Shown: piece by piece, positions 1-9,414 of the stretch
How positions within the stretch are numbered: the stretch's first letter is position 1
Layout of the letters: every line of letters starts with the position of its first letter
DNA from: Rickettsiales bacterium
Lineage (GTDB): Bacteria > Pseudomonadota > Alphaproteobacteria > Rickettsiales > Deianiraeaceae
Direction of reading: 5' to 3'
DNA: 64,000 nt
Assembly: GCA_017444095.1 (NCBI GenBank)
Contig: JAFSXM010000001.1
Span: forward strand, 39,011 to 103,010
Position numbers and translations under genes: made by a program
Notes under the pieces: generated by a model
What the model was told of the DNA's origin: nothing
Databases searched by the model: none
Seen by the model: only the letters and a program-made list of their open reading frames with translations

Positions 1-1020
1 TCTTTTTTCCAAAGCTAATCCGGTAATACCTTTTGACCTTAAATCAACCAGCATACAATGATTATCCGTGCCACCACTAACAATATCTACACCGCCATCT
101 TGAAGAGTTTTACATAAAGTCTTGGCATTATCAACTACATTTTGACAATATACTTTAAACTCTGGTTGCAGTGCCTCTTTAAAAGCCACAGCCTTACCAG
201 CGATTATATGCATCAATGGTCCACCTTGTAAACCGGGAAAAACGGCGGAGTTCAATTTTTTTTCTAATTCATTTGTTTTTGCCATAATCATAGCTCCTCT
301 TGGCCCCCTCAATGTCTTATGTGTTGTTGTCGTCACTACATCCGCATAATCAATAGGACTTGGATAAACACCGCCAGCGATAAGGCCAGCCACATGTGCT
401 ATATCAGCCATTAAATAAGCACCACATTTATCAGCAATTTCTCTAAATCTCTTCCAATCAACAATCCGTGAATATGCTGAAAACCCAGCAATAATCAATT
501 TTGGTTTATATTTCATCGCTAAGCCTTCCGCTTGGTCGTAGTCAATAAAGCCATCTTTATCTAATCCATAACCAATGCAATTAAACCATTTACCAGACAT
601 ATTGGCTGGTAATCCGTGAGACAAATGCCCTCCGGCATTCAATGCCATTCCAAGTATAGTATCGTGTGGCTGTAAAAGTGCTAAATAAACTGCTTCATTA
701 GCTTGTGAACCAGAATGCGGTTGCACATTAACATATTCACAATTAAATAATTTTCTTGCCCTTTCTTGTGCTAATTCCTCGATAACATCGACATTCTCAC
801 AACCACCATAATATCTCTTGTGTGGATACCCTTCGGCATATTTATTTGTTAATACAGAGCCCATTGCCTCCAAAACAGCACGAGAAACAATATTCTCACT
901 GGCTATCAGCTCAATACTATCGTCTTGCCTTTGCTGTTCTTTTATAATCGCATCATATACCTCTCTGTCTTCGTTATAGATATACGAATTCTCATTTAAA
1001 ACTGCAAAATTATCTAACAT
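1..1020 (-). CDS. glyA: Serine hydroxymethyltransferase, partial (C-terminus outside window)
   Basis: This enzyme interconverts serine and glycine with tetrahydrofolate and is the main source of one-carbon units in the cytoplasm. The first 340 codons are present from the ATG at 1020, and the frame runs off the window edge. The family signature [13 protein letters not shown] is intact, with the PLP-binding lysine near residue 233, as are the N-terminal ELIASEN and YAEGYP segments. No catalytic change is visible. The gene is on the minus strand, 76 bases upstream of the 3' end of nothing else recognisable on its 5' side: the neighbouring minus-strand kinase-like gene begins further upstream. 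Family assignment is certain. Confidence 0.97.
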   Translation of the reverse strand, partial: MLDNFAVLNENSYIYNEDREVYDAIIKEQQRQDDSIELIASENIVSRAVLEAMGSVLTNKYAEGYPHKRYYGGCENVDVIEELAQERARKLFNCEYVNVQPHSGSQANEAVYLALLQPHDTILGMALNAGGHLSHGLPANMSGKWFNCIGYGLDKDGFIDYDQAEGLAMKYKPKLIIAGFSAYSRIVDWKRFREIADKCGAYLMADIAHVAGLIAGGVYPSPIDYADVVTTTTHKTLRGPRGAMIMAKTNELEKKLNSAVFPGLQGGPLMHIIAGKAVAFKEALQPEFKVYCQNVVDNAKTLCKTLQDGGVDIVSGGTDNHCMLVDLRSKGITGLALEKR

Positions 1021-1095
1021 TTATGGAAAACTAAAACTATTGCAAATACAGATAAAACTATAATAAAGTTAAAGTCAAAGAAAAATTCAATAACC

Positions 1096-1785
1096 TCAAT
1101 GTTGTTGCTGTTTTAAACTAAAATATCTATCTAACACAACCATAGAGTTTTTCAAAACCTCATCTTTTGTAGCATTTGCATCTATTTTATAATATAACTT
1201 TTTAGCTTTAAAATATTCAAAAACCGGCAAAGTATTTTTTCTAAAATAATTCAACCTTCTATTTAAAACCTGTTCATTGTCATCTGTTCGACCGCTATTC
1301 CTGCTCATAACTCTTTGTTTTGAAATATCATCGCTAACATTTAAATCCAATACAGCGACGACATTAAAATTGTTCTCTTCAAAAATCTTAACATTTTGCA
1401 TATTTCTCGGACATCCATCAATAATTGCACCACGATATTGACAGGTTAAACAATATACATTATCATTAAATTCTTTTTTAAGTGCATAAGCTGTAATTTC
1501 ATTGCGAACCATTGAGCCTTCACGAAAGGCTTTTTGAATTTCATCTTTATATTTGCAGTTATTCTTTACACAATTTCTTAATAATTGTCCTGCATCAACA
1601 TGATATAAATTATATTTTTCCGCCCACATCTTTGCCTGTGTTCCTTTGCCACAACCCGGCTTACCAAGCAAAATAATACTTTTAATGCTATGTTTTTTAT
1701 AACTTTTATATGCATATGTTCCAATGCAACTACAACACAATATAACACCAATCAAGCAAGCAGGAAGCAAAATATTTTTTCTCAT
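1096..1785 (-). CDS. Membrane-anchored adenylate kinase-like NMP kinase
   Basis: Residues 41-50 form a nucleoside-monophosphate-kinase P-loop (GKPGCGKGTQ). The NMP-binding segment (DAGQLLR), the DGCPRN motif and a short LID region (SGRTDDN...RR) follow in the order of short-form adenylate or UMP/CMP kinases. Residues about 5-26 are a hydrophobic, cysteine-containing segment that looks like a signal anchor; the next methionine lies beyond the P-loop, so the segment cannot be trimmed without using a rare start. Cytosolic adenylate kinases lack such a segment. It may phosphorylate AMP, CMP or UMP at the membrane or in the periplasm, which is inference. The 229-residue length equals a normal kinase core plus the anchor. 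Confidence 0.85.
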   Translation of the reverse strand: MRKNILLPACLIGVILCCSCIGTYAYKSYKKHSIKSIILLGKPGCGKGTQAKMWAEKYNLYHVDAGQLLRNCVKNNCKYKDEIQKAFREGSMVRNEITAYALKKEFNDNVYCLTCQYRGAIIDGCPRNMQNVKIFEENNFNVVAVLDLNVSDDISKQRVMSRNSGRTDDNEQVLNRRLNYFRKNTLPVFEYFKAKKLYYKIDANATKDEVLKNSMVVLDRYFSLKQQQH

Positions 1786-1866
1786 AATGAAACAATTTAT
1801 GTTTTGAAAATGGGTAAATTAAAGTCAATAAGAGCAAAGTGAAGATAGATAGATAAAACTATCACA

Positions 1867-2694
1867 TCAGTTGCCTTCATTCATTAACTCTTTGTATGTT
1901 TGTTTTATTGTTTTGTTGGTGTCCAAAAAGTAGATGTGTTCGTAAGGATTATACCGATTTTCTCCACCATTTTCATTGATAAAGTCATTAAATGACATCT
2001 CTCTATTTTTATACAAAATGCCAAAATTTGCACCTCTTTTTGGCGATTTTAGTTTTATAAATTTACCAATTTCATTGATTTTCTTAAACGGATAAACACT
2101 TTTTCCAACTAACTCCTTATGGTCTTCAAAAAATAAGTTCCAATCAACTAATATGTATTTCGTGCGAAATGTTTCATATTTACAAACCTTGTTTTGAAGT
2201 ATGGGTTGTTTTTTTGGTTCTATTTTTTCTTTTGGCATTTCCTCTTCTACATAAAAATCTTCAACAGGGACACCGCCTTGTCTTAATAATTCACTTATCC
2301 TATTTACAATAAATGGTTTTGTAATTTTCCTATATTGTTCCAAATTGTTCTCAACCATTTCAGCAACTTTTATAAAAGTTTGCCCTCTTTTTTCGTCTTC
2401 AATTTTAATATCATTGGCTAAAATTAAAAATAATGGAAAAATTTTTTCAAGTGTCGTCTTGCAAAATTCACTTTTATTCTTTGTTTTTCTAAAAGGTTTT
2501 CTTTCAAATAAATTGTGAATTATACATTCAATTTCTTTATAGTTATCAACTTTTATAGCCAATTCTATTCCATAATCAGGATTTTGCGAACTATGACTTC
2601 TGCTATATGTATTATTATCACTGGTTAAACCAATTTTAATATATTCGTCGTCTTTACTATCCCATCCAATGTAAATCCACCCTTCGTTATTCAT
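1867..2694 (-). CDS. GIY-YIG/T5orf172-like domain protein
   Basis: The first ~95 residues read like the T5orf172 branch of the GIY-YIG nuclease superfamily: a WIYIGW strand, then YIKIGLTS, an arginine in the YSRSHSS turn, and a later E-IIHNLF-R...SEF block matching the family's glutamate, histidine and phenylalanine positions. The remaining ~180 residues are lysine- and glutamate-rich with no fold I recognise. Proteins of this type occur in phages, mobile elements and defence loci, and some are active nucleases. No partner gene is adjacent, so its role is unknown. Confidence 0.6.
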   Translation of the reverse strand: MNNEGWIYIGWDSKDDEYIKIGLTSDNNTYSRSHSSQNPDYGIELAIKVDNYKEIECIIHNLFERKPFRKTKNKSEFCKTTLEKIFPLFLILANDIKIEDEKRGQTFIKVAEMVENNLEQYRKITKPFIVNRISELLRQGGVPVEDFYVEEEMPKEKIEPKKQPILQNKVCKYETFRTKYILVDWNLFFEDHKELVGKSVYPFKKINEIGKFIKLKSPKRGANFGILYKNREMSFNDFINENGGENRYNPYEHIYFLDTNKTIKQTYKELMNEGN

Positions 2695-2713
2695 AAAAAA
2701 TTATTAACACACT

Positions 2714-3718
2714 CTACTCATTCCCACTGACACAAATGGTAATGGCGTCTCTAAAAATCTTTTGCTTTGTTTCTTCTTTTGGTAAAGTTATCGCAACAAT
2801 CTTAACACTTGGCTTGATAATAGTATCATTTATAAGTGTATTATAGATAAGATTTTTAACAGCATTCAATCTTTTTGTCATAAGCTTTTGTTGATATCCG
2901 TAGGCATTTTTGTAATACATAATTTGCAAAGTTGCAGATGGAAAATAAGACAACTTTTTCTGCAATCTTTTGATAACGATATTCATTTTATCCATTAAAT
3001 CTACTTCGTCTATTTGAAAATACAAAGAATTGCAATAAAGACCTTTATTGTATAAATCACACATCTCGCAAGTCATTAGGCGATTATTCAAAACCAAATC
3101 CTCTTTTGTTGTCATTTCAAACAAATTATAACCTTGCGACAATAACGATAACCGCAAAGCCTTTAAGTTATCAACTAATCTATCACGACATCTTTTTGCT
3201 CGCTCAACAGCATTCCCTTCTTCAAATGCTTCGAGCCAGCAGTCAAATGCAACATAGCTATCCTCCAAAACCACACCATCATTAGAGTTAAGGATATTAT
3301 TTATAGAGACATTTTTTAATTGTTTTCGTGCTAACAAAAATTGTTGCATATCATCCGCCAATATGCCAAATGAATACGGATTTGAAGGAGAAATAATTTT
3401 GTAGTTTGCTATTTTTTCAGCTTTGGTTTGGAAATAGTATGCATCCACATAGTCGGCATTATTATATCTATCTCTCGCAAAACTTTTATAATCATCAGCC
3501 AAAGATTGTGCAAAATCAAAAATCTCACCATTTTCTTTTACAGCAATCTTTTTTCGCTCACTTTGTCCGCCACGAAGTTCAGTTGCAAACTTCTCTATTA
3601 CAGCATTTTTAAAATTATTATAGTCATCTCTTGTTTGTGCAAATGAAGAAGTGTTTAATAATAACCCAAAAGCAGAAAAGACCGCCACACACAATAAACA
3701 ACTTTTATCTATCTTCAT
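2714..3718 (-). CDS. Secreted protein with divergent OmpA-like C-terminus
   Basis: A clear signal peptide (positive start, hydrophobic core, cleavage near SSFA-Q) occupies about residues 1-28. The middle contains a VAFDCWLEAFEEG..ERAKRCRDRL segment that resembles the linker before the OmpA domain in alphaproteobacterial envelope proteins. The last ~110 residues follow the OmpA-like beta-alpha pattern (YFQIDEVDL, then the LMTKRLNAVKNLI helix), but the usual peptidoglycan-binding aspartate and arginine pair is not obvious. It probably resides in the periplasm or is attached to the cell wall. Function beyond that is unknown. Confidence 0.55.
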   Translation of the reverse strand: MKIDKSCLLCVAVFSAFGLLLNTSSFAQTRDDYNNFKNAVIEKFATELRGGQSERKKIAVKENGEIFDFAQSLADDYKSFARDRYNNADYVDAYYFQTKAEKIANYKIISPSNPYSFGILADDMQQFLLARKQLKNVSINNILNSNDGVVLEDSYVAFDCWLEAFEEGNAVERAKRCRDRLVDNLKALRLSLLSQGYNLFEMTTKEDLVLNNRLMTCEMCDLYNKGLYCNSLYFQIDEVDLMDKMNIVIKRLQKKLSYFPSATLQIMYYKNAYGYQQKLMTKRLNAVKNLIYNTLINDTIIKPSVKIVAITLPKEETKQKIFRDAITICVSGNE

Positions 3719-3800
3719 TTGAAGGCAATAAGAGCAATGTAAACATTATTTGCAAGATTTTTCTTGAAACTTAACTTTCTGCTTTTATGGATTACTTTGT

Positions 3801-3947
3801 ATGAGTAAGGGAACATATCAACCAAGTAAGTTAAAACGAGTTAGAACACATGGTTTTAGAGAAAGGATGAAAACTGCTGGTGGTCGCGATGTTTTAAGAA
3901 GTCGTAGGTTTAAAGGTCGTAAAAAATTAACAGTTAGTGATTGTTAA
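3801..3947 (+). CDS. rpmH: Ribosomal protein bL34
   Basis: This is a 48-residue, arginine- and lysine-rich protein with the typical L34 pattern: [19 protein letters not shown], then the GR-VL-RRR-KGRK-L core. L34 is part of the 50S subunit near the exit of 23S rRNA domain III. In most bacteria rpmH lies between dnaA and rnpA; here the next gene, 27 bases downstream, is secE. The protein extends a few residues (TVSDC) beyond the usual end. Confidence 0.97.
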   Translation: MSKGTYQPSKLKRVRTHGFRERMKTAGGRDVLRSRRFKGRKKLTVSDC

Positions 3948-3974
3948 TATAGAGTAGTTTAGTTATATTGGTAA

Positions 3975-4160
3975 ATGAAGGCATTGTTAGATTATTTATC
4001 AAAAGTAAAGCTTGAATTCTCAAAGGTTTCTTGGCTGAAACCAAAAGAATTATGGCAACTATTGATAACCGTGTTAGTAGTCACTGTGTTATCGGCATCA
4101 TTTTTTGCATTAGCCGATATATTTATGTCTTCTATTATATTAAAAATACTTTCATTGTAG
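3975..4160 (+). CDS. secE: SecE, preprotein translocase subunit
   Basis: This 61-residue single-pass membrane protein clamps SecY in the translocon. The family pattern is visible: an amphipathic KVKLEFSKVSWLKPKEL segment (residues ~10-27), then one transmembrane helix (about 29-55). It is followed 18 bases later by nusG, the conserved secE-nusG order, which supports the call. Length is typical of single-helix alphaproteobacterial SecE. Confidence 0.93.
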   Translation: MKALLDYLSKVKLEFSKVSWLKPKELWQLLITVLVVTVLSASFFALADIFMSSIILKILSL

Positions 4161-4178
4161 TTTGTTGATAATTGATGT

Positions 4179-4775
4179 ATGAGTAAAAATGGTGTTGATG
4201 TTAATGAAAACAACGAAGTTCAGGATAAATGGTATATTTTTAGAGTGCAAACTGGTCGCGAAGATGGGATGATAACTTCATTAAAAAATTCCTTTGAAAT
4301 GTTGGCTCGTGATGGTATAGATGGAAAGTATTACTTTACAGATTTTAGTGTCCCCAAGAAAACCATTGTTAAATATGTAGATGGCAAGAAAACTGAAAAA
4401 GAAGTCGTTGCTTATCCTGGCTATTTGTTTTTAAGGATAAGATTAACAGATGAGATTATTTTATTTTTAAGAAAATTTTTCCAAATGAATGGTTATGGCA
4501 CAATGTTGCCAAAAGCAATCACAGATGCAGAATATGAAAAAATGATAAGTAGTGTTAATAGCTTAACTGAGAAATCAAAGAATTTCACATTTGCAATTGG
4601 TCAAAGTGTCAAAATCAATGCAGGTTCTTTTGCTGGTATGAAAGGAAAAATTGCATCAATAGATAATGACAAAAAAGCATTGGTCGTTAATGTGGCAATT
4701 TTCGGTTGTGATACAAAAGTAGATGCTGAATTTGAACAGGTCAGCATTATTGAAGACAATGAAGAACAAAATTAA
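4179..4775 (+). CDS. nusG: Transcription antitermination factor NusG
   Basis: NusG binds RNA polymerase, suppresses pausing and links transcription to translation or Rho. The N-terminal NGN domain starts at WYIFRVQTGRE; the C-terminal KOW domain is seen as GQSVKINAGSFAGMKGKIASID. The 198-residue length is normal. The segment FTDFSVPKKTIVKYVDGKKTEKEVVAYPGYLFLRI matches the central NGN strands. It directly follows secE. Confidence 0.95.
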   Translation: MSKNGVDVNENNEVQDKWYIFRVQTGREDGMITSLKNSFEMLARDGIDGKYYFTDFSVPKKTIVKYVDGKKTEKEVVAYPGYLFLRIRLTDEIILFLRKFFQMNGYGTMLPKAITDAEYEKMISSVNSLTEKSKNFTFAIGQSVKINAGSFAGMKGKIASIDNDKKALVVNVAIFGCDTKVDAEFEQVSIIEDNEEQN

Positions 4776-5292
4776 ATTAGGTAGTTGTAAGAAAAAAGCT
4801 TATAGATGCAATGATGGCAATGGATATAGCAATTATATGCAGATTGCTATTGATGTAGCAGAACGGCAACTCATAAAACAGCCACACATATGTTCCGAAC
4901 ACGAAATTCCTATTGGCTGTGTAATTGTTGACAACAAAACTGGGAAAATTTTGGCAAAAAGTTGCAATAAAACCATTAAAAGTAATAATTCATTGCAACA
5001 TGCAGAAATAATTTGTATCAATCGTGCATTAAAAAAATTATCAACAAATAGATTAACAAATTGCAGTATGTATATTACACTCGAACCTTGTATAATGTGT
5101 GCTGGCGCAATTATGCTATCAAAGATAGATAGATTGTATATCGGTTGTTTAAGCCAAAAAACAGGTGCCATTATTAGCAATATACATTTATTTCAAAGAA
5201 ATATATGCAACCACATTCCAGATGTATATTACGGAATTATGGAACAAGAATGCAAGACATTACTACGAGGATTTTTTAGAGATATAAATTAG
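4759..5292 (+). CDS. tadA: tRNA adenosine(34) deaminase TadA
   Basis: TadA converts A34 to inosine in tRNA-Arg(ACG), needed to read CGN codons. The zinc-site motifs HAE (QHAEIICI) and PCxxC (EPCIMCAGA) are intact, as is the IPIGCVIVD strand. Several starts are possible. ATG 4759 overlaps the end of nusG by 17 bases; ATG 4837 gives a protein beginning MQIAIDVAERQ that fits the usual TadA start better. An upstream ATG at 4723 would overlap nusG further. The wider start is given here. Confidence 0.9.
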   Translation: MKNKIKLGSCKKKAYRCNDGNGYSNYMQIAIDVAERQLIKQPHICSEHEIPIGCVIVDNKTGKILAKSCNKTIKSNNSLQHAEIICINRALKKLSTNRLTNCSMYITLEPCIMCAGAIMLSKIDRLYIGCLSQKTGAIISNIHLFQRNICNHIPDVYYGIMEQECKTLLRGFFRDIN

Positions 5293-5391
5293 TTATACAA
5301 GACATAAACAACAAATATTGACAAAAAGAAACTTTTTTAAAAAATGAATATTATGTTACTTCATTACATCATAAATCGTACAACACAGCAG

Positions 5392-6564
5392 ATGAAGAAA
5401 TCACTATCATTACTTGAAATGGTAGTATCTTTGTTAGTAATGAGTGTTATTGTCGCCACATCACTCAAATATGGTTCAAGTGCATATAGCCAATATAAAT
5501 ATTCTGCAAATCAAAAAAAGTTAGAAAATATACAAACAGCATTGAAAAATTATTTCAAAGCACATGGAAGACTGCCAAGACCTTCTCCATACAACAATCT
5601 CACCACCACAGATGATAAATATGGGAAAGAGTTAGAAATAAATTCAGGTTGCACAGACATGTCTTGTAGAGAAATCACTGACACGATTGTTTATAGTAAT
5701 AAAAAAATACAATATTCTAAAATGCAAGCCAACAAAGGTGCAACAAATGCCGATAAAGTTGACGGCACTTATAATAATTGGGTACAATATACAGCCAACG
5801 ATTATATGTTTAGCGGAATCGTCCCATTTAAGGAATTACATTTAACAGAAAAAGACATTATAGATGAATATGGCAATTTTATTGAATATTGGGTTGGACA
5901 ATATATGACAATAAAACTTGGAGAAAAAATTATAGATACATCAAAAACAAACATTGCTACCAGTTCTAATACGACTTTTTTTGGTATACCATATAAATCG
6001 GGATATAGTATAAAATATTTCAACGAAACATCCCAGAATTATTTTCCTTGTCAAAAAAAAGCAGGCAATTTTCCATGTGGAGCAGTTGATAATGGAACCA
6101 GCCTGCCTTCTATCGCAATAATGCAAAATCCACCAACTGAAAAACTAACCACAACAGATAGGTCGGCAAATAATTTTATTTCCAATGAAAGCGAGATAGT
6201 ATACCTCCTACCACCATATGGTTTAAGGATAAAAGATATCGTAACAGATAAATTTATCGACAATGTTAGCAATACGGCTTTTGTTTTAGTCAGCCACGGG
6301 GTTAATGCAACAAAAACATGTAGTATAACAAAAAAAGCATTTAATATTGTTGTAACCAATGATTTAACATCTATTACAAATAATGATAAAAAATATGAAG
6401 CACAAAATTGTATAGATGCAACAAACAATATCACATTAAACATTGCCGGTAGGGATAATTCTACTGCACAAGGTGAAGAATTTTTATTTTATACAGGCAC
6501 AAAAACAGATTTTTTTGATGACCAAATTGCATATAGCTCTTTGTCATCATTATTATTAGACTAA
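5392..6564 (+). CDS. Type IV pilin-like protein with prepilin N-terminus
   Basis: From the ATG at 5392 the protein begins MKKSLSLLEMVVSLLVMSV. This is a short basic leader followed by a hydrophobic helix with glutamate at the fifth mature position, as in class III signal (prepilin) sequences, though serine stands where the cleavage-site glycine is usual. The remaining ~365 residues are a soluble domain with five or more cysteines, possibly disulfide-linked. A start at 5344 would add a non-pilin extension. No other pilus genes are in the window except a prepilin-peptidase homolog at 37962 that seems to lack catalytic residues. Confidence 0.65.
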   Translation: MKKSLSLLEMVVSLLVMSVIVATSLKYGSSAYSQYKYSANQKKLENIQTALKNYFKAHGRLPRPSPYNNLTTTDDKYGKELEINSGCTDMSCREITDTIVYSNKKIQYSKMQANKGATNADKVDGTYNNWVQYTANDYMFSGIVPFKELHLTEKDIIDEYGNFIEYWVGQYMTIKLGEKIIDTSKTNIATSSNTTFFGIPYKSGYSIKYFNETSQNYFPCQKKAGNFPCGAVDNGTSLPSIAIMQNPPTEKLTTTDRSANNFISNESEIVYLLPPYGLRIKDIVTDKFIDNVSNTAFVLVSHGVNATKTCSITKKAFNIVVTNDLTSITNNDKKYEAQNCIDATNNITLNIAGRDNSTAQGEEFLFYTGTKTDFFDDQIAYSSLSSLLLD

Positions 6565-6691
6565 TAAATAGAAAAAATAGCATAGTTAATAACTTAACGA
6601 TAAATCAAATCAATAAAAATTAGCAATAGTCTGCTATTTCAAATAACAACTTGCATTTAAAAAAATAAATCAACCTGTAAGAAAAAAGTTT

Positions 6692-7159
6692 ATGCTAAAT
6701 AAAGTAATTTTAATTGGTAATGTTGGTTCTGACCCAGATATAAGAATGTTTCCAAATGGTGGCAGAGTTGCTAATTTTTCATTGGCAACCAGTGAATATT
6801 GGACAGATAAGACAGGACAAAGACAATCCAGAACGGAGTGGCATAGAATTTCCGTATACAACGAAGGATTAGTGAAATTAGTAGAAAAAGCCGTTCATAA
6901 AGGTTCAAAACTCTATGTTGAAGGGACAATTAGGAGCAGAAAGTATACAAGCCAACAAGATGGAGCAGAAAGGACAGCCGTTGAAATTGCTTTACAGGGT
7001 TATGACCATACAATTAAACTATTAGACCCACGACCAAACAATATAGACGGAAGCCATACGAACAATGACGAGCAAAAATCAGCTTCATACAATAACGAAG
7101 ATATAGATGTAAGCAACGGTGATAGTGAAAATGTCGTAGACGATGATATACCATTTTAG
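6692..7159 (+). CDS. ssb: Single-stranded DNA-binding protein
   Basis: SSB coats single-stranded DNA during replication and repair and recruits partners through its C-terminal tip. The OB-fold starts at MLNKVILIGNVGSDPDIR and includes WHRISVYNE and GSKLYVEGTIRSRKY. The protein ends in the acidic tip DDDIPF, the interaction peptide. The linker is short and rich in Asn, Asp and Ser. It is 155 residues long. Confidence 0.97.
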   Translation: MLNKVILIGNVGSDPDIRMFPNGGRVANFSLATSEYWTDKTGQRQSRTEWHRISVYNEGLVKLVEKAVHKGSKLYVEGTIRSRKYTSQQDGAERTAVEIALQGYDHTIKLLDPRPNNIDGSHTNNDEQKSASYNNEDIDVSNGDSENVVDDDIPF

Positions 7160-7231
7160 TCATATTGACAAATTTTTTACTGGTAGTCATAGCTAATGAT
7201 ATTATCACATAGAGATTAAATATTGTTTGAT

Positions 7232-8449
7232 ATGACTGCTGACGATTCGGTCATCAATAGAATAAAAAGATTTCATTTTGAACCATTGCGAGGAGATAGA
7301 GAATATTTATATGGAGCAGATGGCAAAAAAATTTTAGACTTTCAGTGCGGTATTAACGGACATATCTTAGGCTATAACAACCCTCTTGTTGAAAAAACTA
7401 TAATACAGCAAATACAAAAAGGCTTTTTTAGCCAATCAACCACCTTTATCAATAAAGAAAAAAATAAATTAACATATAGATTATGCAAACATATTGGCTT
7501 TTGTGACAAAAATGATAAAATCAATGGTGCTACAACATATTTTGCATCAGCAATGGAAGCAAACCAATATGCCATGCAAACCGCAAGCAAACGATACAAT
7601 ACTTTATGCGAAAGAAATTATAATGAAATTATAATCGTTAGCGATGTCTCGAACAACAAATCAAATGTAAATCCTACAAGCTTCCAGCGGTACAACTATT
7701 CATTAACAAGCATAAAAGAAAAAATTGGTATAAAATATGCAGAATACAATAATCTATCAAATATAGAAAATTTAATAACAGAACACACATCTGCTATTAT
7801 GTTAAAACCAATAAATTGGGAACAAAATTTTACAATATGTAATAAAGAATATATGCAAAGTTTACGACAATTATGCTCGTATCATAAAATTGGACTAATT
7901 ATAGATGAAACAAATATTAGCATTGGGTATAGCGGAAAAATGTTTATATTTCAAAACTACAATATACAACCAGACATAATTACATTATCAACGGGTTTAG
8001 CTAACGGGTTGCCTATCGCAATATGCATCACCAATGAAGAATTTTCTAAATTTTTACCAAATTCTCTAACAAATATCCAAGATAATAATATGCCTATTGC
8101 CGTTGCAAATGCAATCATTAAACAAATTCAACATAGTGATATATTTGCCAATATAGATAATTATAGCCGTTATATTTATGAGACAATAATAAAAATACAA
8201 CACAAATACAACGATATTATAAAAAATATTTATGTATATGGACTAATGTTTGCCATTCAGTTTTATAATCCAATTGATGCCATACATTTGTCTGCCGTTA
8301 TACTAAGTAATGGTGTATCAAATGTGTTAACACCAACAAATACAATTTGTTTTTTTCCACCATTGAATATAACAAAAGATAACTTAACAAAATCATTAAA
8401 TATCATTAACCATAGTGTAAACGAACTAACATTATTACTTAAATATTAA
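7232..8449 (+). CDS. Class III aminotransferase homolog without the PLP lysine
   Basis: The fold order matches acetylornithine-type (ArgD) class III aminotransferases: DFQCGINGHILGYNNPLV, YFASAMEANQYAM in place of FxNSGAEANE, IIDETNISIGYSGKMF in place of the DEVQTGxGRTGK block, then ITLSTGLANGLPIA. The catalytic lysine of the LxKGLGGG motif is threonine 254 here, and the FHGRT segment is absent. The aspartate that contacts the PLP ring (IIDET) is retained. Without the lysine no Schiff base with PLP can form, so ordinary transaminase activity is not expected. The frame is intact over ~405 residues, so the product is presumably made. Confidence 0.75.
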   Translation: MTADDSVINRIKRFHFEPLRGDREYLYGADGKKILDFQCGINGHILGYNNPLVEKTIIQQIQKGFFSQSTTFINKEKNKLTYRLCKHIGFCDKNDKINGATTYFASAMEANQYAMQTASKRYNTLCERNYNEIIIVSDVSNNKSNVNPTSFQRYNYSLTSIKEKIGIKYAEYNNLSNIENLITEHTSAIMLKPINWEQNFTICNKEYMQSLRQLCSYHKIGLIIDETNISIGYSGKMFIFQNYNIQPDIITLSTGLANGLPIAICITNEEFSKFLPNSLTNIQDNNMPIAVANAIIKQIQHSDIFANIDNYSRYIYETIIKIQHKYNDIIKNIYVYGLMFAIQFYNPIDAIHLSAVILSNGVSNVLTPTNTICFFPPLNITKDNLTKSLNIINHSVNELTLLLKY

Positions 8450-8462
8450 TTGACATAACATT

Positions 8463-9251
8463 ATGATTACATATAATAACTTGAATATTATGAATATAAA
8501 TAAGGATTATATCGCCAGCAAGATTTTTCAAACTAAAAATGCCTTAGAAAGTCAGCACGATATTAAGAATAATGTTGAACAATTTATTGGTGTCAATGAA
8601 AATATTTTATTAAACATACATGCCCTTATGCAAGAGGGAATAAAAAATAATATCTTTCGTGTAAAAAAAAATGGTAAAATCGAAACAATAGGCGAAAGGA
8701 GAGAGAGAAAAAAAGCACAAATGAGGGCTACACCAAAATTGCTAATGCTGTTATTACCCGTTGTTGGTATGATGATATATGGGCTTATATACTGGAGAAG
8801 ACAGCGCAAATTTCAAGCGGTCAAAAATGAAGAAAAACGACAATTGCAACAGGCATTAATAGATGCTTTGGAAACAAAGCCGGCATTTTTAGAAGTAGCC
8901 AAAAAATATATTGACAATCTCACGGATCCACGAGAGAAAAAAATTTATACTAAATGTTTAGATATTGCACAGCGACATTTACATGAGGCCAGTGATGGTA
9001 ACTATGATAAGATTGTCGATGAAACTGTGGAATATCTGCAAACAGAACATGCAGTTAATTTAGATAAACAATTCTTAAAGGAAATGTATAACAATAATAC
9101 TCCAGAACAAATAAAAAAACAAACACAAAAGTCAGAAAATATGAAAAAAATATCCCTTTGTCTTGACCCAACAATGAGTAATTCTCATTTATTAAAAAAA
9201 ATGAAACAAGTAAGCAAGCAAGGTTTTTCTATTTGCAACAGGCAAAATTAA
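8463..9251 (+). CDS. Unknown single-pass membrane protein
   Basis: I do not recognise a family. The protein has a polar N-terminal region (~90 residues), one clear transmembrane segment at about residues 93-115 flanked by basic clusters (RRERKKAQMR before, WRRQRK after), and a helical C-terminal half rich in Lys, Glu and Gln. The layout (soluble domain, membrane segment, helical tail) loosely resembles the proteins at 17366 and 40752, but I see no sequence match. It starts 13 bases after the aminotransferase homolog and may be co-transcribed. Confidence 0.6.
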   Translation: MITYNNLNIMNINKDYIASKIFQTKNALESQHDIKNNVEQFIGVNENILLNIHALMQEGIKNNIFRVKKNGKIETIGERRERKKAQMRATPKLLMLLLPVVGMMIYGLIYWRRQRKFQAVKNEEKRQLQQALIDALETKPAFLEVAKKYIDNLTDPREKKIYTKCLDIAQRHLHEASDGNYDKIVDETVEYLQTEHAVNLDKQFLKEMYNNNTPEQIKKQTQKSENMKKISLCLDPTMSNSHLLKKMKQVSKQGFSICNRQN

Positions 9252-9414
9252 GGTCGGCAAATATTTCTATATAGTAAGCCAACACAATATTCGTAATAGA
9301 ATTGATCACCTCATAATAACACACTAAAATAGTAAAAATGCCAACACCACTGATATAAACTGAAAAACCACTGCGATTTCAAATGGACAAAAAGATATAC
9401 CACTGTCGCACAAA

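Noticed and set aside
1826..3737. CAATAAGAGCAA occurring upstream of two minus-strand genes (1826-1837 and 3726-3737)
   Set aside because: The distances to the start codons differ (about 41 versus 8 bases) and no third copy was noticed, so coincidence is likely.
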